Origin: Sphingobacteriales bacterium
GTDB taxonomy: Bacteria; Bacteroidota; Bacteroidia; Chitinophagales; Chitinophagaceae
NCBI GenBank assembly: GCA_024642285.1
Contig: JAHEBJ010000002.1
Span: 121,180 to 185,179 of the forward strand
Direction of reading: 5' to 3'
DNA length: 64,000 bases
The translations under genes were made by a program, and so were the position numbers. The notes beneath the pieces are model-generated. The model did not search any database. It saw nothing but the letters and a program-made list of their open reading frames with translations, and was not told the DNA's origin. Shown here one piece after another: positions 17,820 through 27,694 of the stretch. Each line of letters starts with the position of its first letter. Positions within the stretch are counted from its first letter, which is position 1.

Positions 17820-19874
17820 ATGAAACAACTTTTCGTTCTTTTATTTACATCACTGCTGTTTAAAAGCTCTTTTTCTCAAAATCTGATAAATCCCGGTAAA
17901 ATTGAAATAGTACGAGACTCTTTTGGCGTGCCGCATATTTTTGCCAAGACAGATGCCGAAGTAGCATACGGACTTGCATGGGCACAAGCCGAAGATGATT
18001 TTAAAAGTATGCAGGAAGTGATACTGCCTGCAAAAAACCTGATGGCAAGAGTGCAGGGAAAAAAAGGAGCTGCCGGTGATTATGCATTTGCTTTGTTTCG
18101 CTGCCGGGAGATAACCGAAGAAAAATGGAATACGCTTACTCCGGCTTTTTTAAAATTGATTGATGGATATGTACAAGGCATCAATGATTATGCAAGAAAA
18201 CACCCGGAAGAATTGCTCCACAAAAAAATATTTCCGCTAACTGCAAAAGAATATATTTCGTCGTCGGTTTTTGCATTAACTATTTTTAACGGTGCCGACC
18301 AGGCATTGATGCGGATTTTTAACAACAGCGAATGGGAAGCTCCGGAATTAAATAAAAAAGGAAGCAACGCCTCTGCAATAAGTTCTTCAAAAACCACAAA
18401 CGGCGAAGCTTTTCTGCTGATCAATGCTCATCAACCCAACACTGGCCCCCAGTCTTTTTACGAAGCTCATATATGCAGCGAGGAAGGACTAAATGTTACC
18501 GGCGGTTTATTAGCAGGTGGGCCCTGCATTTTACATGGCGTAAATGAACACCTGGGTTGGGCACATACTGTTAACTTTTGCGACAGGATGGATGAATACC
18601 AGTTGGAGATGAATCCGGCAAATCCGTTACAATATAAATTTGATGGCGGTTGGATCGATCTTGAAGTAAAAACAATCAAACTGAAAATAAAGGGCATACC
18701 CATTAATGTAAAAAGAAAAATTTACTGGAGTAAATATGGTGCCACCATGAAAAATGAACAGGGTTTCTTTTCCATCAGGCTAGGTGCCAACATGAAGATT
18801 GGCGTGCTTGACCAATGGTACCAGATGAATAAGGCACGGAATTTTACTGAATTCAATGCGGCACTCAAGAGGCAGGAACTAAGCATGTTTAATATTATGT
18901 ATGCCGACAAATACGATACCATTTTTTACATCAACAATGCGTTGATGCCGGTTAGGGATATTACAACCAAATACAACTGGAAGAGAACTTTACCGGGCAA
19001 TACCTCAAAAACTCTATGGACACAGTTCAGAACTGAAAAGGAACTTCCACAATATATAAATCCGAAGAGCGGATTTCTGTTCAACACCAACCACTCATCT
19101 TTTTTGGCTACTGCTGCCGAAGACAATTTAAAACCGTCTGCTTTTCCAAAAGTTGATGGTTGGGAGGAATATCATCTTAACCGCAGCGTTCGTTTCCTCG
19201 AACTTTTTCCCCAAAAGGAAAAACTGAGCTACGAAAAATTCAAACAGATCAAATTCGATATGCAGTTGCCGGAGAAAATGCAATATCCTTACAAGCTCGA
19301 TTCTATGAGCCTCTTAAATGAAAATGACTACCCGGCACTTGCTTCGTTAATAATTACTTTTAAAAACTGGGATAAAAGAGGCGATGCCGATAGCAAAGGA
19401 GCCGCTGTTTTTTTGCTGACTTATGAGTATCTGAAAAAAAGGTTAAATGGTCAGTCGGCGAGGCAGATAACCAAACAGGAAGCGATTGAAACTTATGAGC
19501 ATGTACAAAACTACATGCAAAATAACTTTGGTACAACCGATTTAAAACTTGGCGATATCCAGAAACTGGTGCGTGGCGGTAAAGATTGGCCGCTTGGCGG
19601 ATTCCCAGATCTTCTTTCTCCTCAGTGGACCGAGCCTTATTACAACGGCAGATTAAAATCGGTTGGCGGCGACGGATTGATCATGTTTGTCCGCTTTGCG
19701 AAAAATGGTTTACCAAAAATTGAAACGCTTAATATGTATGGCGCCAGTGCCAGGCCCGGCAATAAACATTATGATGATCAGGTAGAAATGTATCTGAATC
19801 AAAAAACTAAAAACATGACGCTGGATAAAGCAACTGTTTATAAAAATGCTGAGAGAATATATCATCCTCAATAA
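17820..19874 (+). CDS. Penicillin acylase family Ntn-hydrolase (possible N-acyl amide/acylhomoserine lactone acylase)
   Basis: Signal peptide; IEIVRDSFGVPHIFAKTDAEVAYGLAWAQAEDDF; putative autoproteolytic nucleophile GSNASAISSSKTTNGEAFLLINAHQP. Confidence 0.88.
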   Translation: MKQLFVLLFTSLLFKSSFSQNLINPGKIEIVRDSFGVPHIFAKTDAEVAYGLAWAQAEDDFKSMQEVILPAKNLMARVQGKKGAAGDYAFALFRCREITEEKWNTLTPAFLKLIDGYVQGINDYARKHPEELLHKKIFPLTAKEYISSSVFALTIFNGADQALMRIFNNSEWEAPELNKKGSNASAISSSKTTNGEAFLLINAHQPNTGPQSFYEAHICSEEGLNVTGGLLAGGPCILHGVNEHLGWAHTVNFCDRMDEYQLEMNPANPLQYKFDGGWIDLEVKTIKLKIKGIPINVKRKIYWSKYGATMKNEQGFFSIRLGANMKIGVLDQWYQMNKARNFTEFNAALKRQELSMFNIMYADKYDTIFYINNALMPVRDITTKYNWKRTLPGNTSKTLWTQFRTEKELPQYINPKSGFLFNTNHSSFLATAAEDNLKPSAFPKVDGWEEYHLNRSVRFLELFPQKEKLSYEKFKQIKFDMQLPEKMQYPYKLDSMSLLNENDYPALASLIITFKNWDKRGDADSKGAAVFLLTYEYLKKRLNGQSARQITKQEAIETYEHVQNYMQNNFGTTDLKLGDIQKLVRGGKDWPLGGFPDLLSPQWTEPYYNGRLKSVGGDGLIMFVRFAKNGLPKIETLNMYGASARPGNKHYDDQVEMYLNQKTKNMTLDKATVYKNAERIYHPQ

Positions 19875-19926
19875 TTACCTTCTTATTATAATTAATACAG
19901 TTACAAAAGAATAAGAAATAGTTGAT

Positions 19927-20403
19927 TTGATAGTGAACTATTCAAACTTAGTTATTATATTAGATGATTCGTTAACCAAAAACTCAATTGCTATGTTAGG
20001 ATTAGGTATTGCATTTATATTATTATTCGGCATATTAATACTGGCGGTCATTGTCTTTATGATTGTTGCCATGTGGAAAATTTATGTAAAAGCCGGGCAG
20101 GAAGGCTGGGCTGCTATTGTTCCTATTTACAACAGCTATATTCTTTTGAAAATTGTTGGTAAACCATGGTGGTGGCTTTTATTGTATCTCGTTCCACTAG
20201 TTAACATTGTTTTTCTGGTATGGACCTACAATATGCTTTCTAAAAGTTTTGGTAAGGATGAGGCATTTACCGCAGGGCTTGTAATTCTTGGCATTGTATT
20301 CTTTCCAATACTTGGGTATGGCAGTGCAAAATACCTGGGCCCTTATGGCGATAAGGCTGCTTTTGATGCGATGAACCTGAAAGATTTTGGACAACCGGAA
20401 TAG
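19927..20403 (+). CDS. DUF5684-like small membrane protein
   Basis: WKIYVKAGQEGWAAIVPIYNSYILLKIVGKPWWWLLLYLVPLVNIV; true start may be ATG 19993. Confidence 0.75.
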   Translation: MIVNYSNLVIILDDSLTKNSIAMLGLGIAFILLFGILILAVIVFMIVAMWKIYVKAGQEGWAAIVPIYNSYILLKIVGKPWWWLLLYLVPLVNIVFLVWTYNMLSKSFGKDEAFTAGLVILGIVFFPILGYGSAKYLGPYGDKAAFDAMNLKDFGQPE

Positions 20404-20421
20404 TATTAGTTGAAAATATTT

Positions 20422-20449
20422 AAGCCTGTCAATCTAATCGGCAGGCTTT
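20422..20449 (+). terminator. Intrinsic terminator
   Basis: aagcctg-tcaatctaatcgg-caggcttttatttt. Confidence 0.55.
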
Positions 20450-21924
20450 TATTTTATTGCAGAGGATTCTTCGGCAAACTTTACAAGTTGCCAATATGGA
20501 GGTTTGTAGCCCTGCTCTTTAAAAAAAGTTTCAGCCAGCTTAATAGTTTTGTTTTTTACCTGCAAATGCATGGCAACAAAAGTTTGATTCTTTAATGCTC
20601 TTGTTGCACTCATCCCTTCCGGTATCATACCGATTTTTCCAAACAGATTTTTGATCATGCAATAGCCTTTTATAATTCTTACTAAGGGTAACTGCCAGAT
20701 ATTGTAATCAATCTCTTCTCCGGCATTTGCTTTTTCCAACAGAGCATCCATCACTGCGTTATCAATATGGTCTTTGTACAGAGTTTCCGGGTCACGCCAT
20801 TCGGCAACAACTGAAAGTTGCGGATCGTATTCCAGATCGGCAGGCATTTGAGTAACAAAATTCTCTACCCCAAAACTGTGCAGCCAGTTTACCACACCCG
20901 GCGATGATATATGGGAAGGATATTTCCACAACTGAATTCCTTTTTTCAAATAAGCATAAGAAGCTACTTCGCTGCAAAACATTTCGGTAGTATCATTAAA
21001 ATTCATTTTAAAATCGTAGGGGAAATGGTTTCGGTTTGCGGCTTCAAACATAAATCTGGCCGCTTTCTGTGGGAGCATGGAATCGGCGATCATTGCAGGC
21101 AAATCAGCTCTTGGCCGCATCACCATAAAACGTAATTTTTTGTCGCTTTCATATTGTTCTACCGATGCAACTGCAACACCTTTTTCTATGTGTGCTTCAA
21201 TAAGATATGGTTGTTTTGTTTCTTCATCAACATAAATTAAAGCAATGTGTGAAAAATTTCCGGGGTAATCATTTCCTCTTGAAATTAATGCCGACACTTC
21301 GGCGCCACCACGGGATACCAGCAAGTCGCCACTATGAACATCTATTCCAAATATTTTTGTTGATGCTGTTGCCGACCTTTCATTCTTCACCTTCATGGCA
21401 GCCGAATATTTTGTTGATGTTATCTGCAACATGACTTCTTCTATAGCCGCTCTCATACCATAAAGCATTGTGTACACCCTGTTTCTTGCAACAACATCGT
21501 TCATATCCCAATGCTGCGATTGAAGTTTGACTTCGTTACGGATCATGTTATAAAAAACCGAAAGCCAGTTTAGCTCACTTGGTCTTACCGCTATTAGTGA
21601 AGCCAAAACAAAAAAATTGTTTTGTGTATTTATCCAGATAGAGTCTGCAGCCCCAGGATTTTTCCCTTTTATTAAAAGCAAATCATTTTCCGCAATATGC
21701 CTGTGCACTGCAATGATGGAATCGAGTTTTTCCTCACTCATTTCCCGGGCTTCCTTAAAAAGATTTTCCATCTGTTGCCAGCGTTCATCAGTGTTCCAGG
21801 CAAAAGGATTTTTTCCGGTGTCTGCTGCCGGGACTTTCCCAGTAGTATCAGGAATCAACAACAACAGGTAAACAACAATAATAATTGTAAAAAAATAACC
21901 TATTCGTTTTGGCAGCTTTTTCAT
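20449..21924 (-). CDS. YiiX/YebB-like NlpC/P60-superfamily cysteine hydrolase
   Basis: VHSGDLLVSRGG...NFSHIALIYVDEETKQPYLIEAHIEKGV...TEMFCSEVASYAYLKKG. Confidence 0.75.
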   Translation of the reverse strand: MKKLPKRIGYFFTIIIVVYLLLLIPDTTGKVPAADTGKNPFAWNTDERWQQMENLFKEAREMSEEKLDSIIAVHRHIAENDLLLIKGKNPGAADSIWINTQNNFFVLASLIAVRPSELNWLSVFYNMIRNEVKLQSQHWDMNDVVARNRVYTMLYGMRAAIEEVMLQITSTKYSAAMKVKNERSATASTKIFGIDVHSGDLLVSRGGAEVSALISRGNDYPGNFSHIALIYVDEETKQPYLIEAHIEKGVAVASVEQYESDKKLRFMVMRPRADLPAMIADSMLPQKAARFMFEAANRNHFPYDFKMNFNDTTEMFCSEVASYAYLKKGIQLWKYPSHISSPGVVNWLHSFGVENFVTQMPADLEYDPQLSVVAEWRDPETLYKDHIDNAVMDALLEKANAGEEIDYNIWQLPLVRIIKGYCMIKNLFGKIGMIPEGMSATRALKNQTFVAMHLQVKNKTIKLAETFFKEQGYKPPYWQLVKFAEESSAIK

Positions 21925-21926
21925 AA

Positions 21927-23111
21927 TTACAAAATTGTGTCGGCAACCTGATTAATTTTTTGGCAGGCGATTTTAATCTCTTCTTCATCTATCGTTAGCG
22001 GTGGAGCAATTCGTAAACATTCCGCTGCAAATAAAAACCAGTCAGTAAAAATACCCTCCGCAATCAAGGCATCTATGATCTTTTTATTGAATTCAAAACT
22101 TTCAAACTCAACTGCAATCATCAATCCTCTGCTGCGTACCGATTTTATTTTTTTATTATCCAACAGCGAGACAAACAGCTTTCCTTTTTCGGCAGCCTTT
22201 TCAATTAATTTTTCATCGAGTAAAACATTGAACGCAGCCAGGCCGGCGGCACAGCAAACCGGATGACCACCAAATGTAGTGATATGCCCAAGTACCGGAT
22301 CATGGGTAAATGAATCCATCATTTCTTTATTAGCGACAAAAGCGCCTAATGGCATTCCGCCACCCAGTGCTTTCCCTAACAATAAAATATCGGGCACTGC
22401 ATCAAACTGCTCAAATGCCCAAAGTGTTCCATTGCGTCCAAAGCCGCATTGTATTTCATCAAATATTAAAACTGTTGCGGTTTCATCACACTTTTTTCTC
22501 AAAGCTTTTAACCAGTCGTTTTGCGGAACGAGTACTCCTGCTTCTGCCTGTATGGTTTCAGCAATTACGCAAGCTGTTCGGTCAGTAATATTTTCGAGAT
22601 CGTCAAACGAATTGTAGTTCATTTGCAAGACATCTGGCAACAAAGGCCTGAAAGCCTGTTGCCAGTATTCGCTACCCATCACACTTAAAGCGCCTTGTGT
22701 GCTTCCGTGGTAAGAATTTTTAAACGAGATGATCTGGGTTTTGTTCGTAAATCGTTTTGCCAGCTTCATCGCCCCTTCTGTGGCTTCGCTGCCCGATGCT
22801 GTAAAGAAAACAGCATTTAAAGATTTTGGCAGATGGTCGGCAAGCATTTGAGCATATTGTACCTGCGGGCTTTGTACCAGCTCTCCATACACCATAATGT
22901 GTAAATAATCATCCAATTGTTTTTTAATTGCATCAACAATTCTTGGATGCCTGTGGCCAACATTACAAACACTGATACCACCAATCAGATCGATATACTC
23001 TTTTCCATCTGCGTCAAACAGCTTACATCCTTCGGCTTTTACAATCTCCAGGCAAAGTGGAGCTACAGAAGTTTGCCCTACATGTTTCAAAAAAAGTTGC
23101 CGGTTGGTCAT
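21927..23111 (-). CDS. Class III aminotransferase (acetylornithine/ornithine type)
   Basis: LIGGISVCNVGHRHPRIVDAI; NSYHGSTQGALSVMG; LIFDEIQCGFGRNG; LLGKALGGGMPLGAFV. Confidence 0.9.
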   Translation of the reverse strand: MTNRQLFLKHVGQTSVAPLCLEIVKAEGCKLFDADGKEYIDLIGGISVCNVGHRHPRIVDAIKKQLDDYLHIMVYGELVQSPQVQYAQMLADHLPKSLNAVFFTASGSEATEGAMKLAKRFTNKTQIISFKNSYHGSTQGALSVMGSEYWQQAFRPLLPDVLQMNYNSFDDLENITDRTACVIAETIQAEAGVLVPQNDWLKALRKKCDETATVLIFDEIQCGFGRNGTLWAFEQFDAVPDILLLGKALGGGMPLGAFVANKEMMDSFTHDPVLGHITTFGGHPVCCAAGLAAFNVLLDEKLIEKAAEKGKLFVSLLDNKKIKSVRSRGLMIAVEFESFEFNKKIIDALIAEGIFTDWFLFAAECLRIAPPLTIDEEEIKIACQKINQVADTIL

Positions 23112-23273
23112 ATTTTGTTTTAATAATGCAAAATAAAGCTATCTGAATATAATATGCTCTACACATTTGATTTTGAACAAACACATTTAATTAACTTTTT
23201 TAACGGGTTTAAAACAAGTTAAATCGTAATTTTAAAAAATCCATATTAACGGATCAACTATTAGTACTACTCA

Positions 23274-25499
23274 ATGAAATTTTGTCTTACCCTTTTTTGT
23301 TATATTATTTTTTCCCTGAACTTAGCTGGGCAGGAAAGTCAACCGCGTCCAAAAATTGGATTAACCTTGAGTGGCGGAGGTGCCAAAGGACTGGCACATG
23401 TGGGTATTTTAAAAGCTATTGACAGCGCCGGTCTTAAGGTAGACTATATTACCGGAACCAGCATGGGCGCTATTGTTGGCGCATTGTATGCAATTGGCTA
23501 CAGCGGGCAGGAAATTGAAAATTTAAGAAAGGATATTGACTTTGATATTTTATTTTCGAACAATGTTCCCTTGCAAACATTGCTGATGGAAGAAAAAGAT
23601 CAGTACAGCCGGTTTGCCATCGAATTTCCATTCATCAACAATAAAATCAGGTTTCAAACCGGTTTAATTACCGGACAGGAGATCAATCTTAAATTTTCGG
23701 AACTTTTTTTTAATGCCTATGATATTCGTGATTTTAATCAGCTGAAAATTCCGTTCAAGTGTATGGCCACCGATCTTGAGACAGGCGATCTGGTGGTACT
23801 TGACACCGGGAATTTAATCACAGCATTACGGGCAACTATGGCCATCCCTTCGGTTTTCTCTGCAGTAGCAAGAGACAACAAAAAATTAGTGGATGGCGGA
23901 TTGGTAAGGAATTTTCCGGTAAAAAATGTTAAGGAAATGGGTGCCGATATTGTGATTGGCAGCAATGTGTCCACCGGCTTATCAAAAATCGACAAAATAA
24001 AAAACCCGGTTGATGTATTGTTACAGATGGCTTTTTTCAGGGATGCCAACGATTTTAAAGAAGAGCTGCCATTAACTGATATTTATATACATATGCCGAT
24101 GGAAGAATATAATACCGGAAGTTTTGGCAGCGCCAAAGAAATTCTTCAATATGGTGTGGAAACTGGCATGCAGTATTACCCGATATTTAAAAAACTTGCC
24201 GACAGCATTAATGCGTTGAAAAATGAACCCGTTGTTACCCAAAAGGATGTTATTGATAAAGCTGTTTTCATACCCCATTTTACTGTTAAAGGTCTACGAA
24301 AAACAACGCCAAAATTTTTTGTACACTTGATGAACTTTGATGACCATAAGCCTTATACTGCAGCACAGATCAGTAAAAAAATACGCAGGGCCTATGGTTC
24401 ACGTTACTATGCCAGCATTGGGTACCAACTTGCACCAGTTGCGAAAGATACTGCCAATATTATTTTTACCGCCGAAGAAAACCCGAATACCTATGTTAAA
24501 GCCGGATTGTTCTATAACCGCCTGCGTGGCATCAATGTAAATTTAAATATAACCTCCCGTGATTTTATTTTACCCAATTCAAGAAGTATGGTGTCGGTTG
24601 CACTTGGTGAAAGCATTCAGATTGAGGCTGAGCATCTGCAATATCTTGGTCGTATTAAAAATTTTGCTTTTGTTACTGGCTTTAAACTGGATAACCTGCA
24701 AATTGATGCCTACCAGAATTTTGAAAAGAACGGGTCTTATAATCAGAATTACTCACAAACATTTCTCAACTTTCAAACCAGCGGAAATAATAAATTAGCG
24801 ACGGGTATAGGAACAGTTTTTGAGTACATCAGGTATAGTCCGGCAATACATGCAGTATCGGAAGTAAAAGGAAGGTTTACCAATTTTAAGAGCTATGTTT
24901 TTCTGAAATACAATACGCTTAACCAGATATTCTATCCAACAAAAGGAATAAAAATAAGCACTGAATTGGGTCAGGTTTATAACCAGGAACCGAACCTTGT
25001 TCAATTTCTGAACGAAGTTCCTGTGGTTCCATCAACGCTTAACTTTGATAATTTTGCCCGTTTTAGTTTTGATGGGACCATTTATTCAGAGATCAACAAG
25101 CGGTTTACTTTTTTCTCGGAGTTACAGGCGGGACTTAATTTTACTGGCACTCCTAATGTACTCAATAATTTTCAGATTGGAGGCATCAACGGCAGTTTCC
25201 GAAATCAGGTAAGGTTTGCAGGATTACAGGAAGCAGGCGTCAATTCATCCAGCGTATTGGCGCTGCAACTGGGTTTACGATTTAACCCGGGAAATAATAT
25301 TTATATTTCAGGACGAATAAATGGTTTGGTTAAGAATTTCGCAACCAAAAGGAATTCAACATCCAGCATAGATGGATTGAGCGGCTATGCAGTTACTTTT
25401 TCCTATAAAACGCCAATAGGGCCATTGGAAGTAAGTGCTATGTATTGCGACCAAAGCAGAAAATTGGGTTCATATGTTCTTTTTGGAATTCCTTTTTAA
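23274..25499 (+). CDS. Patatin-like phospholipase fused to POTRA/BamA-type beta-barrel
   Basis: GLTLSGGGAKGLAHVGIL oxyanion hole, GTSMGA Ser nucleophile, VDGG Asp motif; C-terminal barrel ending in YVLFGIPF. Confidence 0.9.
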   Translation: MKFCLTLFCYIIFSLNLAGQESQPRPKIGLTLSGGGAKGLAHVGILKAIDSAGLKVDYITGTSMGAIVGALYAIGYSGQEIENLRKDIDFDILFSNNVPLQTLLMEEKDQYSRFAIEFPFINNKIRFQTGLITGQEINLKFSELFFNAYDIRDFNQLKIPFKCMATDLETGDLVVLDTGNLITALRATMAIPSVFSAVARDNKKLVDGGLVRNFPVKNVKEMGADIVIGSNVSTGLSKIDKIKNPVDVLLQMAFFRDANDFKEELPLTDIYIHMPMEEYNTGSFGSAKEILQYGVETGMQYYPIFKKLADSINALKNEPVVTQKDVIDKAVFIPHFTVKGLRKTTPKFFVHLMNFDDHKPYTAAQISKKIRRAYGSRYYASIGYQLAPVAKDTANIIFTAEENPNTYVKAGLFYNRLRGINVNLNITSRDFILPNSRSMVSVALGESIQIEAEHLQYLGRIKNFAFVTGFKLDNLQIDAYQNFEKNGSYNQNYSQTFLNFQTSGNNKLATGIGTVFEYIRYSPAIHAVSEVKGRFTNFKSYVFLKYNTLNQIFYPTKGIKISTELGQVYNQEPNLVQFLNEVPVVPSTLNFDNFARFSFDGTIYSEINKRFTFFSELQAGLNFTGTPNVLNNFQIGGINGSFRNQVRFAGLQEAGVNSSSVLALQLGLRFNPGNNIYISGRINGLVKNFATKRNSTSSIDGLSGYAVTFSYKTPIGPLEVSAMYCDQSRKLGSYVLFGIPF

Positions 25500-25548
25500 T
25501 AAATTGTATTCGTTTCTTAATCCCATTTCTTTTTAAATATTAAAATTT

Positions 25549-26103
25549 ATGCCGGTAATACTTCCTGTAAAAGATGTTCTTCCAACTTTCGGGAACGACT
25601 GCTATATAGCACCTAATGCCACAATTGTTGGAGATGTGGTTATGGGTGACCAGTGCAGTATTTGGTTCAACGCCGTGTTGAGAGGTGATGTGAACAGCAT
25701 ACGCATGGGAAACAAAGTTAATGTGCAGGATGGAGCCGTAATTCACTGCACTTACTTGAAAGCCGCTACTGTAATTGGAAATAATGTTAGCATCGGACAC
25801 AATGCAATCGTACATGGATGCGTTATACATGATAACGTGCTCGTAGGAATGGGCGCTATCGTGATGGATAATGCCGAAGTTGGCAGTAACAGCATCATCG
25901 CAGCAGGCGCAGTAGTTCTTGAAAATACAAAAATTGAAGCCGGAAGTATTTATGCCGGTGTGCCTGCAAAAAAAGTGAAAGATATCAGCAAAGAGATGAT
26001 CAGCGGAGAGATAAACAGAATTGCTGAAAATTATGTGATGTATAGTGGATGGTTTAAGAACCTGGACCCTTCCGTCACCCCAGAAGGGGGAGAGTTAACG
26101 TAG
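25549..26103 (+). CDS. Gamma-class carbonic anhydrase / hexapeptide transferase
   Basis: Left-handed beta-helix hexapeptides: APNATIVGDVVMGDQCSIWFNAVLRGDVNSIRMGNKVNVQDGAVIH. Confidence 0.93.
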   Translation: MPVILPVKDVLPTFGNDCYIAPNATIVGDVVMGDQCSIWFNAVLRGDVNSIRMGNKVNVQDGAVIHCTYLKAATVIGNNVSIGHNAIVHGCVIHDNVLVGMGAIVMDNAEVGSNSIIAAGAVVLENTKIEAGSIYAGVPAKKVKDISKEMISGEINRIAENYVMYSGWFKNLDPSVTPEGGELT

Positions 26104-26157
26104 CGAAGATTCGTTTAGCTAGCTAAGGAGGTCGAATAAAAATATTATCTTTAAGAC

Positions 26158-26352
26158 ATGAAAAAAATAATTTTAGGTTTTACGATGGCTGCCTTTTTAT
26201 TAAGCGGCTGTTTTATTACCAATATTTTCAGAAAAAAAGAGAAAGTTGGTTGCCCTACTGATGGCCGTAATGTAGGTGCTGAAAAATTATTAGGCGGCGA
26301 TGAAAAAGCGGCTAAGAAAGCCAGCAAGGCAAAATGGAAAGGTGGAAGATAA
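26158..26352 (+). CDS. Small lipoprotein with cationic C-terminus
   Basis: MKKIILGFTMAAFLLSGC lipobox; C-terminus KKASKAKWKGGR. Confidence 0.55.
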   Translation: MKKIILGFTMAAFLLSGCFITNIFRKKEKVGCPTDGRNVGAEKLLGGDEKAAKKASKAKWKGGR

Positions 26353-26411
26353 GAGGTTTTGTAAAAACGTAATTATTAACTAACCCAATATCGAATTAAA
26401 AACCTGTACCT

Positions 26412-26714
26412 ATGTGTTACGAATTGAAAACCAGCAGCGGCTGTACCGAAGCCGTAATTGACGACAACTGTGGTATTTCGAAATTTTATGCCATTGCCAA
26501 CACGCTTTCAAAGGACCTGAAAGTTAAATTCCTTAACCAGATTGATGATGCAGAAACCCTTGACTGGGATTTCCAGTATCGTGGGCTGTTTTTAACTCTG
26601 CACTACAATATCTTTAACGGTGTAAGCATTTATCCGCAGCAGAAAAAAAACGCACCCAAAAATAATAATGTGGTGATGGAAGTGGCTCATTTTTTAGAGC
26701 ATCGCATCTATTGA
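26412..26714 (+). CDS. Hypothetical protein
   Basis: 100-aa ORF on the strand of its neighbours; no recognised domain. Confidence 0.5.
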   Translation: MCYELKTSSGCTEAVIDDNCGISKFYAIANTLSKDLKVKFLNQIDDAETLDWDFQYRGLFLTLHYNIFNGVSIYPQQKKNAPKNNNVVMEVAHFLEHRIY

Positions 26715-27665
26715 TCAATAAGATTTTTCGTTGATCGTTTCCAAAATGTTGCAATAGCTGATATAGCGGTCCATATGAATGGATCCTTCTCCTACCGCTG
26801 TTTTTACTGCACAACCCGGCTCATTTAAATGCATGCAGTTGTTAAACTGGCAGTCGTTAATCAGTGCCTTCATTTCGGGGAAGTAGTGACTAAGTTCCTG
26901 CCTTGAAATATCAACCAACCCCAATTCTCTTATTCCAGGTGTATCAATAATTTTTCCACCGCCAGGCAGGTCAAACATTTCAGCAAAAGTAGTTGTATGC
27001 AGTCCTTTGCCACTCCAGCCACTCACATCCTGCGTTTTCAGTTTAAATTCGGGAAAGACAGCATTAATAAAAGTTGATTTCCCTACACCAGAATGGCCAC
27101 TGATCAAAGTCACTTTATCTTTCAACAACACTTTAACTTCTTCCACACCGGTTCTGTTTTCAATGCTCATGGATAAAACGGTATAACCTATCTTTTCATA
27201 GATATCTTTCACCATTTCAAATTTCTCTTCTTCCTTTTTTCGATGCAGGTCGCTTTTATTAAACACGATGATCGCCGGAATATGATAAGCTTCACAGGTA
27301 ATTAAAAACCTGTCGATAAAACCCTGTGATGTTTTGGGATCTTTAAGTGTTGCGAATAACAGCGACTGGTCTAAATTTGAAGCGATAATGTGGTGTTGAT
27401 GTTTATTGGCCGGAGAAACACGGGTGATATAATTTTTCCGTTTTTTTATTTCGGTGATGGTAAACGAAATTTCAGATTCATTGTCCCTCCGCTCTGTGTC
27501 TGAATCAATAACTACATGGTCGCCCACTGCAATAGGGTTGGTACTCGTAAGTCCGTCAATTTTAAATTTGCCCAACAAACGTGCGCTGTACTGTTTGCCT
27601 TTTTCATCTCTTACCTGGTACCAACTTCCGGTACTTTTATATACGGTTGCGTTCATGAGGCACAA
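26715..27665 (-). CDS. rsgA: Ribosome small subunit-dependent GTPase A
   Basis: Circularly permuted GTPase: FNKSDL, SGHSGVGKSTFINAVFP, DTPGIRELGL, C-terminal Zn knuckle CQFNNCMHLNEPGCAV. Confidence 0.95.
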   Translation of the reverse strand: MCLMNATVYKSTGSWYQVRDEKGKQYSARLLGKFKIDGLTSTNPIAVGDHVVIDSDTERRDNESEISFTITEIKKRKNYITRVSPANKHQHHIIASNLDQSLLFATLKDPKTSQGFIDRFLITCEAYHIPAIIVFNKSDLHRKKEEEKFEMVKDIYEKIGYTVLSMSIENRTGVEEVKVLLKDKVTLISGHSGVGKSTFINAVFPEFKLKTQDVSGWSGKGLHTTTFAEMFDLPGGGKIIDTPGIRELGLVDISRQELSHYFPEMKALINDCQFNNCMHLNEPGCAVKTAVGEGSIHMDRYISYCNILETINEKSY

Positions 27666-27694
27666 ATTTCACGAATAAAAATGAAATACACTAA

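Noticed and set aside
26115-26131. TTAGCTAGCTAA palindrome with adjacent AGGAGG as an SD site for the small lipoprotein
   Set aside because: The AGGAGG is ~27 nt from the ATG and Bacteroidota rarely use SD; treated instead as part of the possible repeat element.
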